Assembly (NCBI GenBank): GCA_963970005.1
Contig: CAXAMN010018890.1
Location: 936,197-1,000,196 of the forward strand
Length of the DNA stretch: 64,000 bases
Source: Durusdinium trenchii
Taxonomy: Eukaryota > Sar > Dinophyceae > Suessiales > Symbiodiniaceae
Reading direction: 5' to 3'
Below, one piece after another: positions 13,440-24,545 of the stretch (its first letter is position 1; every line of letters begins with the position of its first letter). The position numbers and the translations under genes were made by a program. The notes beneath the pieces are model-generated. The model did no database searches, had not been told where the DNA came from, and saw only the letters and a list, made by a program, of their open reading frames with translations.

Positions 13440-16311
13440 CTCACTACGACTGGTTCGGCGCCAGCCTTCTCTGCCGAAAGCAGCTGCCGGTCGTAGGCCC
13501 AGCGCTTTTCGGAGCTGAGCACTGCATGAGCCTCGTTGAGCTGGGCCTGGGCGGTGGCGGTGCTTGGTGTTGGATGCTGTTAGTTAGATGGTAGATCATC
13601 CTTGATATTCAGGGTGAGGGGTCGGGGTCCCTATTTGGCAGTAAAAATCACTACAAAATGTCAGCGACCAACGTCCCATCCCTACAAAATGACTCCAACA
13701 AAAATGGACTCATTTTGTAGGGAGGGGGTAGGCCATTATACAAAATGGAGGGGGCCAAGGTCACTGATTGGTACAAAATGGGACGCCGTCTGGAAGGGCC
13801 TACTCATTCGGTAGTGAATTTGACCAGGAAACTGTCTAGACATTATGGTATTTTCATCATTTTTCAAAAAAATCCTAAATTTCAAGAAATGGTCTCAAAA
13901 CTCTTGAAACATCAATGGAAAACAGGAACTGAAGGAATATGACCAGGAAAATCACTAAGAATTAAACATTAACTAGCTTTTTCTACACTTTTTCTCCTCT
14001 CCCCCTGTCTTCCATTGATGTTTTAAGCCGTTTAAAAACATATTTGAAAAGATCTAAGTTTAAGATTGCTTGAATAGTATGCGTTTTCAAAGGAAATGGT
14101 CCTAAGGGTTGCCTAACCTAGTTCATAGAATATGTTGTAGGGGAAAGAGATACTAAGATACTATAACTTACTATATAGTTTTTGACCACCCATATCCATC
14201 CATTATGATTCCTTACAAAATGAAGGACCTCCCCTACCAAATAAGTACACCCAACCCACAAATCATGCACTCTCTTTTCCCTACTAAACAAGTACACCCA
14301 ACCCTCTTGCTGCCTACAAAATCCTGGCATCCCAACCACAGGGGTCGTTCGACCAAACCCCTTTACTACCAAATGTGCATTCTGTAGGAGGGTTAACCCC
14401 CACCATTCTGTAGGCTCAATATCATGGAGGATGATGGTAGTAATTGGTAGTACATGGTAGCAAGTAACGCAAATAATCCTTTCCCAATTGAGGTGCTGGG
14501 GACTGTGTGGCGCAAACACGTAATGCATCTAGAATCTAGCCTAGTGAACAGCCTAAACTTGGGAGTTTCTATTGGGCTCTCTTCCCCACACTAAGATCAC
14601 TGAGTGACTACAGAAACAAACAGCTCAACCGGCGCAACCCTCCCAGCAACCCGGATGGAGAAGCCGAATCCAAACTCTGCACCACCTCTAGCTGGACCAA
14701 CCCGGGTCTGGGTGTTCCTTCGTCGAAAAATGACCTTTGGCTCCAAATCGGACTCCGAATCAGCCTCCTCCTTCGGCTCGGGGCGAGTCTTCGGTTCGGG
14801 GCGGGGAAGCCCGAAGGAAGTCGGGGCTCCCGGAGTTCCACGAGGGTTTCACCTCGTCAGAGCAGCTTACCATATTGCGGATGACGAAGCTTCTCTGAAA
14901 ACGGTATACTGTCGACTCTTGATTAATAAACCGACCCGTTTGAATGGGACATCCTCTTCATATGGGGGGGTTATTTTTTATCAAGAGTCTACATTAAGCT
15001 GAGGTAAGCGTTCCACTTCGGTCACCCTGGGAAAGTTACAGGTGGATTCCAGGGCCCATCCCATTCCACGCCCCAAGAGTGGAGGATGGTGGAGAGTCGC
15101 CCAAACCGGCGGCCTTGCCCCATCTGGGCCTCCCCACCATGGCCCTCTCCCGCGCGGCACGCTCAGTGCCAGCATGGCCAGGCTCCACCTTGTCATCCCA
15201 ACAAATGCAACACCAAACTCTTGTCCACCAGCAATCTTACCAATAGGTCCGCTGTGGTCTGTTCCATAGAGATTTGATGGGTAACGAAAAGCAAAGATCG
15301 ACCTGTTACGGTTCATGTCAACATGGGCTTCTCCCAAACACGCCGGCTTTAGTTTTGCTCATTTCAGTCAGCATGTGCTCATGGTTGGGACAAGCTCATA
15401 TGATGTCAGCTTCCGAAGTTTCCAGGCAAGACCACAAGGACTAGTGACTAGTGCTTCATTCTGCATTATCCGTGGCCCTTCCAGAAGATCGCGTCCGTCC
15501 GGGTGGTCCGCGTGGTCGCGACCTTGTCCGGGTGGTAGAGCTTGCACAAGGCCTGGCCCCGTGATCCGCGCCGTGCGGTGCCGCGGAGTGGTAGGCACCA
15601 AAGTCAACGAACAAACGAACGCCGAGGCCAAACGGCCAAACGGAAGTGGATGACCAACCCTGTTGATAGGGGAAAAGAGTCTTCCCAAAGGCAATTGTCC
15701 ACTTGCATGTTACAGTAGTGAGTCCAAGGGTACACCAGTTGGAAACCGAACATGCCCCTTCCTTCCAAGTGGTACGTCGAGACGCTGGTTGGATTCGGAT
15801 CTTAAGGCTATGTTGCCGATTTTGTGGGGGGGGCAGTGCCGTGCATCAACCCCTCCCATAGTGAAACCACATATAACACTTACATATGCCGTTACTAGAC
15901 CCCAACTCAACCGCGAGAATGCGACCGAGGGCACTCGTGGGACCATGTGTAGTTACTTCCTGATGGATTTGGAAAAAACACGTCCGTGCAAGTCTTTCTC
16001 ATTCCAATCCCATCCCAGCCGTGTCAGTTGCTGCTAACCACCTACTTGGCCCCCACCCAAGGATCCTCGTGGATTTCTTTGGAACGTCATCTTCGACCCT
16101 CTTCGGGAGAGAAAGCCGGCTATGCCGCAAAAAAGCCGCTATATGCCACACATCCAAAGGCTCTTGATACATTGGGCCCGGCTTTGGACAGCCATCGCGA
16201 ACGAGGCTCGTGTACCTTGAAGGCTTGTTGTATCTCCTCCACCGTGGCGCTCCGTCGGATGCCCAAGACCTGGAGACACTCTCCCAGCTCTGAGGTCGAG
16301 TGCAGACCTGC
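13440..16311 (-). CDS. J-domain (DnaJ-like) protein, partial, at least 3 exons
   Basis: J-domain proteins recruit Hsp70 and stimulate its ATPase. Three minus-strand exons together make one J domain. Exon at about 16311-16216 encodes helices I-II (LQVLGIRRSATVEEIQQAFK) and ends at a GT donor directly after the Lys codon. Exon 15552-15478 starts in phase after AG and carries the diagnostic HPD tripeptide in LYHPDK, followed by a Thr/Arg-rich loop. Exon at about 13566-13450 encodes helices III-IV (QLNEAHAVLSSEKRWAYDR). The donor between the second and third pieces is ambiguous (GC or GA, possibly removing the last codons of the second). Introns are about 660 and 1900 bases. The flanking domains, and so the class of J protein, are not resolved. 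An exon-like segment at about 16320-16450 may lie upstream in the same gene. Confidence 0.72.
13640..14420. repeat. Dispersed TACAAAATG motif with a foldback
   Basis: The string TACAAAATG or a close variant, in either orientation, occurs about nine times, for example near 13658, 13683, 13709, 13737, 13771, 14212, 14310 and 14390. Two copies at about 13680-13722 face each other as a hairpin with 17-base arms (one mismatch) and a short loop. This lies in an intron of the J-domain gene and may be remnants of a small inverted-repeat element. Confidence 0.6.
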
Positions 16312-16579
16312 CCTGTTGGAGACTTGACCTCAGACCTGTTGGTGGTGACCGGAAGGTCCCGATCTGCCGATCTGCCCGTCTCGGCTTGTCTGTCGCAGCG
16401 TAGCTCAGCCGCCAGGACACCCGAGGCCGCTGAGGCGCCAGCGGAGTAGTGTGTGGCCATAGGCCTGTGAAGTTGGAGGCCAAAGCATTGAGTTGATTTG
16501 GTTGCATTGATGGGGTCTATTCTATGCGGATAGCTGTCATGATTATGCTGCTTTTCTGAAAGGGCCTTTATCAGCAATT

Positions 16580-19500
16580 CTTCGTCATGTTTCTGATGCT
16601 AGTAACCCTGGCAAAGCTCGGATGCATTGAAGCAAACAAAAACAAAGAAACGAACCCAGGCGGTTGCTTCAGACCCGGAATCCGGCATCGCCGCTACTAC
16701 ACTACACCGGAACAAACGGATGGCAGGAACTGGAGTCCGGTCTTATGCCACGGGCCACGGCCTTGGCCCTCATGGCCCTGCTATCGACATCCCATCATTA
16801 TGATGTGTTCTCAAACCGTGTCCTAAAAAAATAGATCGATGAGAGATCATGTGAGGGGTTCGCATCATGGTCACATCAACTAGCCGGCTTTCCTGTGGCA
16901 AACACGTTTCAAACACCTTCTTATGATATCGAAGATCTTGAAGTAACATACCTGGGTAAATCTATGTAAATCTGATACCTAGGAGATGCATTACAAACTG
17001 TGCAAAGCAATACGTTTTTTTTTTGGGTGGATCTGACAAAGCACACTGCAAGCTAACACTGACAATCGATGCGAGTCCAGCGGATCTAGAATCATCTAGA
17101 ATCCCAATGGATCTCTGCACTCGATGGCTGTCAAAAGTCAAAATGAGTTTGTTCCCGATTCCCAACTGTTAGGCTTTTGGGTGCTCCCCTACCGCCGTAC
17201 TGTAAATGAAATGCTTAGATACCCCAACTTCAGCAACTCATGCAACCTCTTGCATGTGTTTCAGGGCATCCAAAGGATCTCTTATATCCACTGGCCGTAG
17301 TAGTACGCACTCATTCCGACACATGACGCAACGTGAGTATGGCACTGAGCCGCCCGGGCTCTTGGAGCAGTTGCTGATGCTTCTTCAACAACTCCCGGCT
17401 GCGGCGCTCGTAGTCTTCGTGCTCCTGAGAGCGGGGACAGGCGAAACGTGCTCCACTGACAGGTTTTTGATTCATGGCTGCGCCGGGACAGGCTGCGTGA
17501 CGTTGTCTGCGAGCACTTTCATTTGGCACTTTTGAATTGTTCATTTGCATGTGGCCAGAGTTTCATGCTTACCGTGTAAGTCCTAAGAAACCAAGGCTTG
17601 AGATATTTGGTCGGCTTAGAGTAATCCATTCCAGTGGATCCGGTGGTCAAAAGTATTTCTGTAAAGGCTAGCAACATAGACATCCATAGACTACCTAGAA
17701 AATATATAGTTGCCTATATTGCGGTAGCTGTGATCCACTTGGAATGGTCATCACAAACCCAAAAGTGGAGGACCTTTGTCATTGGACCTGCTCATCCTCG
17801 GCTTTGATAGATGTTTGCCTCTTGGGCTCCTGTGGTCATGCGTGGTTGATCAGACCGGAAATTTGCAAAAGCGCAAGCCAAAGAAGAACAATGGGAATAG
17901 CTGGTCAAGCCAGTACAAAGGTCTTGGATGGTCTTTGGTATTCCTTTTGATGATGCTGGGGATCACTTGCCGGGCATTCTATAAAATCTTATAGAAACAT
18001 TCACTGGGGATGCCCTGGCATGTCTTGGTTTTGTGTAGCGGCGCGCACTCCAAACAGTGCTGGGCCAACTCCGTGCCGCTGCCACGGGTCATGAGGGCTC
18101 CAGCAAACTTGCAATCCTCTTGGGGGGGTTGATTCGTCAACAGTCAACTCATGCATCAAACCCCCCATCAAACCCCCCATCTCCAGAATGGTTGTTCGTC
18201 TCCACTAATGGGGGGGTGTGGTAATCAACGTGTGGCCTATAGAGACCCCCAAAGAAACAGTCAAAGTAGATCCCCACGAAAAATTCGATCTTTTGGGGGA
18301 CCACCTATATAGGATGTGTGGTGCCTCTTCCGGTGTCAACCGATCACTTGGTCGCCGGCTTGGTCGCTGGCTCGCAGCTGCTCGGCCAAGAAGAGCCGCG
18401 CCCGACGCCTTAGGACGTGGTGTCGGTTTCATGGTCTTCTTATGGTGGGAAACTCACATGTGTTCAGTGAGTTCATTAAGACATAGACATGTGTGAACAC
18501 TTATAACCATGTCTATAACCTGGTGTGAAGACGTATCCAAGCTTCATTTGAGTTATTTTTGCAAGCGTGTGTCTTGGTTCATTTCTTGACTGAAGTTACT
18601 GTGTTCTTGTCTTTGTTGGTAGATTTCGGGCTTCCTTGCTGGCGAGATTGTTTAGTTTTTTGTGTTGGATGCCTGTTTAAAGTATGTTGTGGGATGTTGT
18701 GGGGGAATGGCTTTGCTAGACTCTGATTTGACATGTTGAGCAAAGAGCAATGTTCTATTACTTTGATTGTATATGTAAAATTGTGTAGCTGGTTCTGTCT
18801 CTTCTACTGATCACTGACCCCTTCAGTGTCCCAGGGAAACAAGGTTTCACCTTCTTCCGCCTGTTTGTGGTCAGCATAGGGGAACCAATTGAGGGTTGGC
18901 CACTCACCGGTGAACATAGGAAACAGTGATAGGTCTTCACCCCACACCCACTTCAAGCGTCCCAGAACCCAACTGTGACAAACTTTCCTTCACCTCCTGG
19001 GCCACCTTAGCTTCGACCTAATTGGTGGGCTAAACAAACATCATCTACAAAAACACCAGAACAGTGAAAGTCAAATAAATACATGTCTCATCATTTACCA
19101 TGTCTAGATATAGGGGGGTATCGCTTTCCTTCATGCGCTTCTGCTTCTCCCTCCTGTCGTCTCTGCCGTGGCCCACCGCTCCCCAACCCGCTGAGCGCCC
19201 CGGGCTCGGCGGGCGTCTCCCTCCTCGCAGAGCTTCGCTGGGCGCCCTTCCACGGCGCCGAGGACGCCTCGTTGGGCTCGTCCTGCTCAGCAAAGTCAGG
19301 TCGCCAGGTACCCTCACCTTAAAATATCATGAAAGTGGGAAAGCACCTGTTTGTACAGGAAAATGGTCGTCATCATCCGGCCATTTTGCCACTTCCATGA
19401 TCATTCCAAGGAGTGTAACGCCAGCTTTTGGGTGCCAAAACGTTGCCCTGAGACAAATGTCTGACATACTGTTGGACGGGACGTCCAAAACAAGTACAGT

Positions 19501-20172
19501 GGCTTCAGAGTAGATGGCACAACCCCCAAGATGTCTTTTAGATCGGGGTCCATATAAACAACCTTTTGGGGATTGTGGCATCTCCTCTCCATCCACTATA
19601 AGTGGTAAGCCCCAAACACATGAACCATCCAAACAAGACTGGAAGTCCCTAGATACCCCAACAAACAAAACTTGTTGAACTCCGTTGAATGAAAGAGTGG
19701 ATGAACAGCACCTGCAAGATCGCGTGCAAATAATTTTGTCCCCGGCCCCTTCAATCCCCCCGCGAAAGTCCAAACATGCTCCGTCACCAGAAGCATCGTC
19801 CGTCACTCCAAACATGTCCTCCTCCGACTCATCCAAATCTTCCAGTCCTTAGCTTCAGATCACCACGTCACCCAGGTGCGAGGGTGGTGTGCGAGACTGG
19901 AGTCATACAGAGAATAGCTATAGCAACCTGAGAAACACATTCGAGAATCCAAACGGCAAATTTATTGGAACACCAGGCCATTGGGTTTGCAATGGACTTT
20001 GCCACAAACACACACAACCAGTTGCCTTTTCCCACTGTCCATCCATTCCAGCGACCTACCAAAAAACAACACTTAAAACAGCAGTGTGTTAAACGATGTT
20101 AAACGGCAGTCGTTGAACAACTTGGAACTGAATCGCGTGTGTCTTTGGCTGCCAACACGCTGCAAACATTCT
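16580..20172. other. Gene-poor stretch with weak minus-strand exon candidates
   Basis: Exon-like minus-strand segments occur at about 17400-17480 (helical, Glu/Arg/Gln-rich), 18260-18432 (begins with Met, then Ala/Arg-rich) and 19110-19300. None shows a known motif, and junctions could not be set. Several hydrophobic or Ser-rich open frames here are typical of chance. 16.58-17.2 kb and 18.45-19.0 kb show nothing. Confidence 0.3.
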
Positions 20173-20649
20173 TCAAAACCCATCCTCGACTAGACCTGAA
20201 AACGAATGCATGAACACACCAGATCCAGGGATTCTTACTAGCGTTTTCTGCAAAAGGGGCCTTCCCGAACCCTGCCATCCGCATCCGCCTGGGTGCCACC
20301 GGCGCTTCTCCCCCCTGAATTTCGAGGGGTTCCGTCGAACCAGTACCTTTGGAGCGAGCCGTCTCCCAGGACCGTGAAGTTCGTAAGGAAAAACAGCACG
20401 GTACGAAAAATTCAAGATTTTGCCCTTGCGCTGCTCAAAAGGGTCCTTTACGATGCTTGGGTTTTTACAGGTACATCTTGTTGTACCTTGTTGATCAAGT
20501 ATTGTTTGAAAGCCCTGGAATTCATGGAAGTGCTCATGTTTAATGTTTGGATTCCCGGTCAGAATTGCGACTGATCCATCCAAGTCCAAAGCGTTGACGT
20601 CAGGAATAAAATCTCTGTTGAAGTGCAATCTGGCATTCACTGGGGTCAT
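20173..20649 (-). CDS. Exon-like ORF, unknown
   Basis: A 158-codon open frame whose first half reads like a globular protein (includes DFIPDVNALDLDGSVAILTG and HEFQGFQTILDQ) and whose second half is basic and possibly partly intronic. No family recognised. It heads a series of similar minus-strand segments up to 22.2 kb that may be exons of one long gene. Confidence 0.35.
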   Translation of the reverse strand: MTPVNARLHFNRDFIPDVNALDLDGSVAILTGNPNIKHEHFHEFQGFQTILDQQGTTRCTCKNPSIVKDPFEQRKGKILNFSYRAVFPYELHGPGRRLAPKVLVRRNPSKFRGEKRRWHPGGCGWQGSGRPLLQKTLVRIPGSGVFMHSFSGLVEDGF

Positions 20650-21000
20650 TCGTTAGTCTCCAGCCTGGGGTTGTCCGCTAAGGCGGCCCTTCGAAAAAAG
20701 AGAACCATCCGACATATATGATCTTAAAATATAAGTCCCCGATTGGTGCTCATCAAAGGGTTGGGCCTGGAAAATATTTTGCACTCCCACAAAATGAAAT
20801 GCACAGAGCTGACCTTCTACAACCACAATCAACAATAGAAGGTGAGGCATGTAAACCTGGCTTCGTTCCGACCTTTGCCTTGTTCGACCTCGAACCGGTT
20901 TTTCATTTCTCACACTTTCTGCCATCCCAAGTGCCCCCAAACCGCTGCCGCTGACAGAAAGTTTTTCTCGTCTTGCACTCACCTGTCGCAGAAAAGCTCG

Positions 21001-21417
21001 TCATTGCGAGTCCCACAGTGCCTGTACGGATCCTAAAACTATGTCTGCAAGAAGCCTGCGCAATGACGCCCGAGCAGGAGGGGTGCGTCCGAGGTGATTC
21101 TGAATTGACAAGAGGAGCCCGTGCACCTTGCTTCCATATTCCTGCCGCGAACGTGTGCTGGCAAAGAACCGCGAAAAGAACTCTGGGGCACGCTGCTTCA
21201 ACTCCTCAAACACTGGGCGCGGGAGGTCCATTGGAAGATCTCTGAGATCCAAAGTCCCATCAGCGCGCATGATGCTCTTGTTTTGGTAGATCCGGCGCTC
21301 CAGGCACATGAGCCTCTCGATCTCTTGCATGATCAATCTGCCTCCGGCCTTGCTCCGCCGGAAATTCTCTGGGACTGCCTCAAGCACGCCAAATGAAATC
21401 GATAGGGTCCACCCCAA
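21001..21417 (-). CDS. Exon-like ORF, helical, unknown
   Basis: A 138-codon frame ending in a stop at 21001-21003. Residues from about 15 on are strongly protein-like: charged helices (MQEIERLMCLERRIYQNKS), then a DLRDLPMDLP turn, then PVFEELKQRAPEFFSRFF. The composition is unlike translated noncoding DNA nearby. The Met at the start may not be the true one, since an acceptor could lie just inside. No known domain recognised. Confidence 0.42.
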   Translation of the reverse strand: MGWTLSISFGVLEAVPENFRRSKAGGRLIMQEIERLMCLERRIYQNKSIMRADGTLDLRDLPMDLPRPVFEELKQRAPEFFSRFFASTRSRQEYGSKVHGLLLSIQNHLGRTPPARASLRRLLADIVLGSVQALWDSQ

Positions 21418-21501
21418 AGAAAGCCATCAACGCAACAAAGCCCAAACAAGAACAGCCTGGAACAGCTCATGCAGTGGCAGTGACCCCTTTTCTACCCCTT
21501 G

Positions 21502-21855
21502 TCAGCCAAACTTTTGCAAAATAAAATGGTAGAGGCCAAACATTACAAACAAGCCTTCAAACACCAGAGGGCCAGCCATACCAATCAATTTTTCAAGTGG
21601 AGATGGGATGTGGCAACCAAGTTGATCCTGTGATTTCATCTCTTCCAGCAATGTGGAAACGGTCCTGTCTTTGCCGGATTGATTTGCACGTTCTGACCCT
21701 CGTGCCCCTCGCTTCCTTTTGCGAATGGCACTCTGATCACTCTTTTCACCTCGAGCTGGAGCATCTGCTTTGGGGTCTTTCAGGGATGGTTCAGGTGCAT
21801 GTTGATCAATCGGAAGCATGGCGTCATCCGTGTCCTCTGCACCACAAAATAGCAC
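21502..21855 (-). CDS. Exon-like ORF with basic cluster and hydrophobic tail
   Basis: A 117-codon frame. An acidic start (EDTDDAMLPIDQ) is followed by a basic cluster IRKRKRGARG resembling a nuclear localisation signal, then LLEEMKSQDQLG, and a hydrophobic C-terminal stretch of about 25 residues before the stop at 21502-21504. It is probably an exon of the same unknown gene as its neighbours. No family assigned. Confidence 0.4.
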   Translation of the reverse strand: MLFCGAEDTDDAMLPIDQHAPEPSLKDPKADAPARGEKSDQSAIRKRKRGARGSERANQSGKDRTVSTLLEEMKSQDQLGCHIPSPLEKLIGMAGPLVFEGLFVMFGLYHFILQKFG

Positions 21856-21945
21856 TTACAATGGGTCAGGTGGAGAACGATGCACTTTATTGCAAACAGT
21901 GAGCAAAACACACTGGATCTTGGAATCCTTTGCTTACAATCTTCC

Positions 21946-22233
21946 TTATTCTGCCACACTAACACCGTCGCATCTCCTGCTCAGAACAATCTTTCGGCTC
22001 AGCCGTCTCTGACTTGTCCACTGGGTCTGCCTCACAAAACAATGTTGGTAAAAAGGCATGTGGAGGATTTCAAAAAGGGTGTGTGGAACTGTTTGCACTT
22101 GGCTTGCGCAACAGGAACAGGACTCTTGGTCCTGGACGGTTGGAATCACCCCATTGTCTGGCACTCCCATGGCCACACGTAGCACTCTGTCCGCAAAAAA
22201 ATGCTTCCGTTGTGGAGCCAAAACTAGCTGCAA
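21946..22233 (-). CDS. Exon-like ORF, Cys-containing, unknown
   Basis: A 95-codon frame with a plausible protein segment at residues 1-70 (PQRKHFFADRVLRVAMGVPD and a Cys-rich patch SCSCCASQ). It lies immediately downstream of the retroelement at 22.5-24.5 kb and could be either host exon or element remnant. Confidence 0.3.
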   Translation of the reverse strand: MQLVLAPQRKHFFADRVLRVAMGVPDNGVIPTVQDQESCSCCASQVQTVPHTLFEILHMPFYQHCFVRQTQWTSQRRLSRKIVLSRRCDGVSVAE

Positions 22234-22477
22234 AAATAAAATCTAGGTCTGACCCCCCCAATGTGTGAATTGAGCTTTGAGCTCAAGCCTCAGCAAGAAC
22301 ATCCAGCACCAGCACCATTCACAATATCGAATCGATCTGGATACGCAAATATATGAAAAGGTGCTCCAGCCACCCAAGGGAAAATAGAAAATAAAACACT
22401 TAAATCTATTTTCGAAAAATGAGCTTTAGCTCCTTCCATTTAATTGCTTGCTTGCATGGATCGGGGATCATATAAGG

Positions 22478-22532
22478 GACCAGCGCAGGATCGACCCTCA
22501 AAACTGAAACCTAGGGTAAAACCAGGGAGTGC
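22478..22532. repeat. Outer copy of split repeat R2
   Basis: About 55 bases align with 22760-22816, including an exact block aaactgaaacctagggtaaa and the following cagggagtgc. Estimated by eye at around 85-90 percent identity. Confidence 0.8.
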
Positions 22533-22662
22533 ACCGCACGGACTCCTTTTCTACTGCAGATTGGGTAGCGAAACATTTACCGGCATAGGCATATGCCAAG
22601 GTAGGCCCAGCATGGGCGCCAATGGCAACCTCTCGCGCCATAGGGTGGCCGAGGGTGGGGAA

Positions 22663-22760
22663 CGAGAAACAACAAGTAAGGCGCCAGACTAGCAGCATAA
22701 ACGTATGCCAGGCAAAGCCTTACCACTAGAGCCCTCCGGTGGACAGTGGTCCACTCCACG
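22663..22760. repeat. Split repeat R1, right-hand copy
   Basis: Aligns with 24396-24538: both contain aagtaaggcgccagacta, then cataaacgtatgcca, then gcaaagccttaccactagag, then cagtggtccactccac. The copy here lacks about 40 bases found in the other. Confidence 0.85.
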
Positions 22761-22924
22761 GAACCAGAGCAGGATTGACATTCAAAACTGAAACCTAGGG
22801 TAAAAGCAGGGAGTGCCAAAGTAAACATGTGGGACATAACCTATGTCCCACAGGCCAACCCAAACCGCAGGTCGTCCCATGCCTATTCCCCGCCGCCTCA
22901 CATTGGCGCAGACTCTTGGGTCTT

Positions 22925-24331
22925 TCATTTGATGGATCTCTGATACGCAGCGATGCGCCGTCTGTTTCGCCGCAACACTCGTCTGAACTTCACTGTAAGG
23001 CTCAGCTCCCGCTTTGAACATTTTCTGCAAAACAATGCCTTCAGAATCATCCAAGCAGAACCTAATGCGCAGCATTGGTCAGGGAGTTGGCATGCACATT
23101 TTGCAGCCGTGGGGCCCATTCCAAGTCCAGCTCCAAGCTGCGATGCTGCAAGATTGGCAGCTATCTCCATGACCACACATGATAATGGACAAGTGGTTTT
23201 TCACCACCTCCGGAGCACACATGCATTTCCAGGTTGTCGGTGGAGGCTGAACGACCCTCTGCATCGTTTTCGAATACCACCAGCGCAACCAAAGTTGCCA
23301 GCATTTCCAACGTTGCAATGGCGCGAAATAGCTCCCCGGCCAAAAATGCCCAGAATGCATTTTGGCGGTTTAGCATGTCACTGTACCAACGGCACTCCTC
23401 AAGGTTGGTGCTGTCGAGGGAACAGCCCCCAATCCAAATCTCTTCCCCACATGCTCTGGCGTCGGTGCGAAGCAGCTCACGCCTTTGCAGCAAGCTGGGG
23501 CAACCCCGATGCTGCCTTGCACCACCCTCCAGCATGTAAGCAATGTACTGCAAGGAAAGCTCAACCACTTTTTTTGGGGTTCTGGCCGCTTGCACGTGCT
23601 TCAAGGCAGCCACCCATTTGTAAATGGGACCCAGAAACGGCCGCAGGTGCTCAAGGGCTGCAAAGGCAAAACGCATGTGACCAAGCACCGACTGCATGTC
23701 TGCCAGTTTTACAACTTTCTCTTGGAGCGCATTCTGGCACCAACAATGTAACCACCTTGCGTGCTTTTGGTTGATGCCAATACGGCTCGTGCAAATCCAG
23801 ATGATACCCTGCNNNNNNNNNNTGCCCAGTCAGCTTCTGTACCCCCACAGCATTTGCCCCACAAGAATGGCACGCCAAGCGCCACCAGAAGCAGCAAGAC
23901 AACACCCAATGCCTCTATCCCAGGCTTCCCACGCGTTACCCGCAGTATGTCACCGACATAGGTAAGCATATGAATGTCAAGCTTTTGCAGAAGGTGAAAA
24001 GTTGCCCTCTGTAGACCGCTCATCAGGCGCGACCAGTGGTAGGCTGCACTTGCCGCCCCAAAAGAGCCCACGCACCAATCGGTGCGCGCTTGACGTCAGC
24101 ACCAAAGACAAAGGAAGCACCCTTCAGCTCTCGCATTACCTGTTTAAGATCCCCAGCTGTGGGACAGACAATCTGGTCTTTCACAATGATGCAGTTGTTC
24201 ACACCAGTGCCACGCGTTGCATCGTGAATGACCCTGAAGGATTCATCTGTTTTCTGTATTGCGCCCAATGAAGCAATGCGCAAGCGTTCCCCATACTTTG
24301 CTTGCGCCTCAACCAGGTCAAGCCTCTTCAT
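22925..24331 (-). pseudogene. Reverse transcriptase / RNase H remnant
   Basis: At 24331-24023 the frame reads as an RT fingers region (LRIASLGAIQKTDESFRVIHDA, then DLKQVMREL and FGADV). At 24071-23709 the palm motif is present as TYVGDIL, where the catalytic YVDD has lost its first Asp (D to G). At 23697-23161 a separate frame carries HLRPFLGPIYKWV and an RNase H-like segment (WIGGCSLDS, then CRWYSDML, then ATLEMLATLVALVVF). At 23176-22925 a fragment continues in yet another frame (MEIAANLAASQLG). Frames differ between pieces and a 10-base gap interrupts the RT thumb, so the gene is broken. Confidence 0.85.
23813..23822. other. Assembly gap (10 N)
   Basis: Ten consecutive N inside the retroelement remnant. 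Ten is a conventional placeholder, so the true length is unknown. Confidence 0.99.
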
Positions 24332-24545
24332 TGCGCCTAGCTGCTCTTCTTCCAGAAACTACTTCTCCAATACTTCAGCACGAAATACTTCAGCACGAGA
24401 ACCAACAAGTAAGGCGCCAGACTAGGAGCATAAACGTATGCCACAGGCAAAGCCTTACCACTAGAGCCAAACTGGCAACCTTAAAGAAAGGGCAACCCAG
24501 CACCAAGTCCCCCTCCGTCGGACAGTGGTCCACTCCACTAATCCT

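Larger units (their letters stand above)
22478..24545 (-). mobile_element. Decayed DIRS/Ngaro-like retroelement with split direct repeats
   Basis: A minus-strand reverse transcriptase and RNase H remnant is surrounded by two repeat families. Reading on the coding strand the order is R1 (24545-24396), coding remnant, R2 (22816-22760), R1' (22760-22663), R2' (22532-22478). R1 and R1' share a block of about 65 bases starting at aagtaaggcgccagacta, then a second block ending cagtggtccactccac; R1 carries about 40 extra bases between them. R2 and R2' share aaactgaaacctagggtaaa. The arrangement A1-ORF-B1-A2-B2 is what is known for Ngaro-type tyrosine-recombinase retroelements. No recombinase domain is visible, and the space for one is missing, so this copy is internally deleted and dead. 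Confidence 0.7.

Noticed and set aside
15368-15694. Minus-strand frame containing ADHPDGRD as a J-domain HPD motif
   Set aside because: The adjacent frame gives LYHPDK with in-phase junctions to helix II and the expected upstream Lys, which fits the J domain better.
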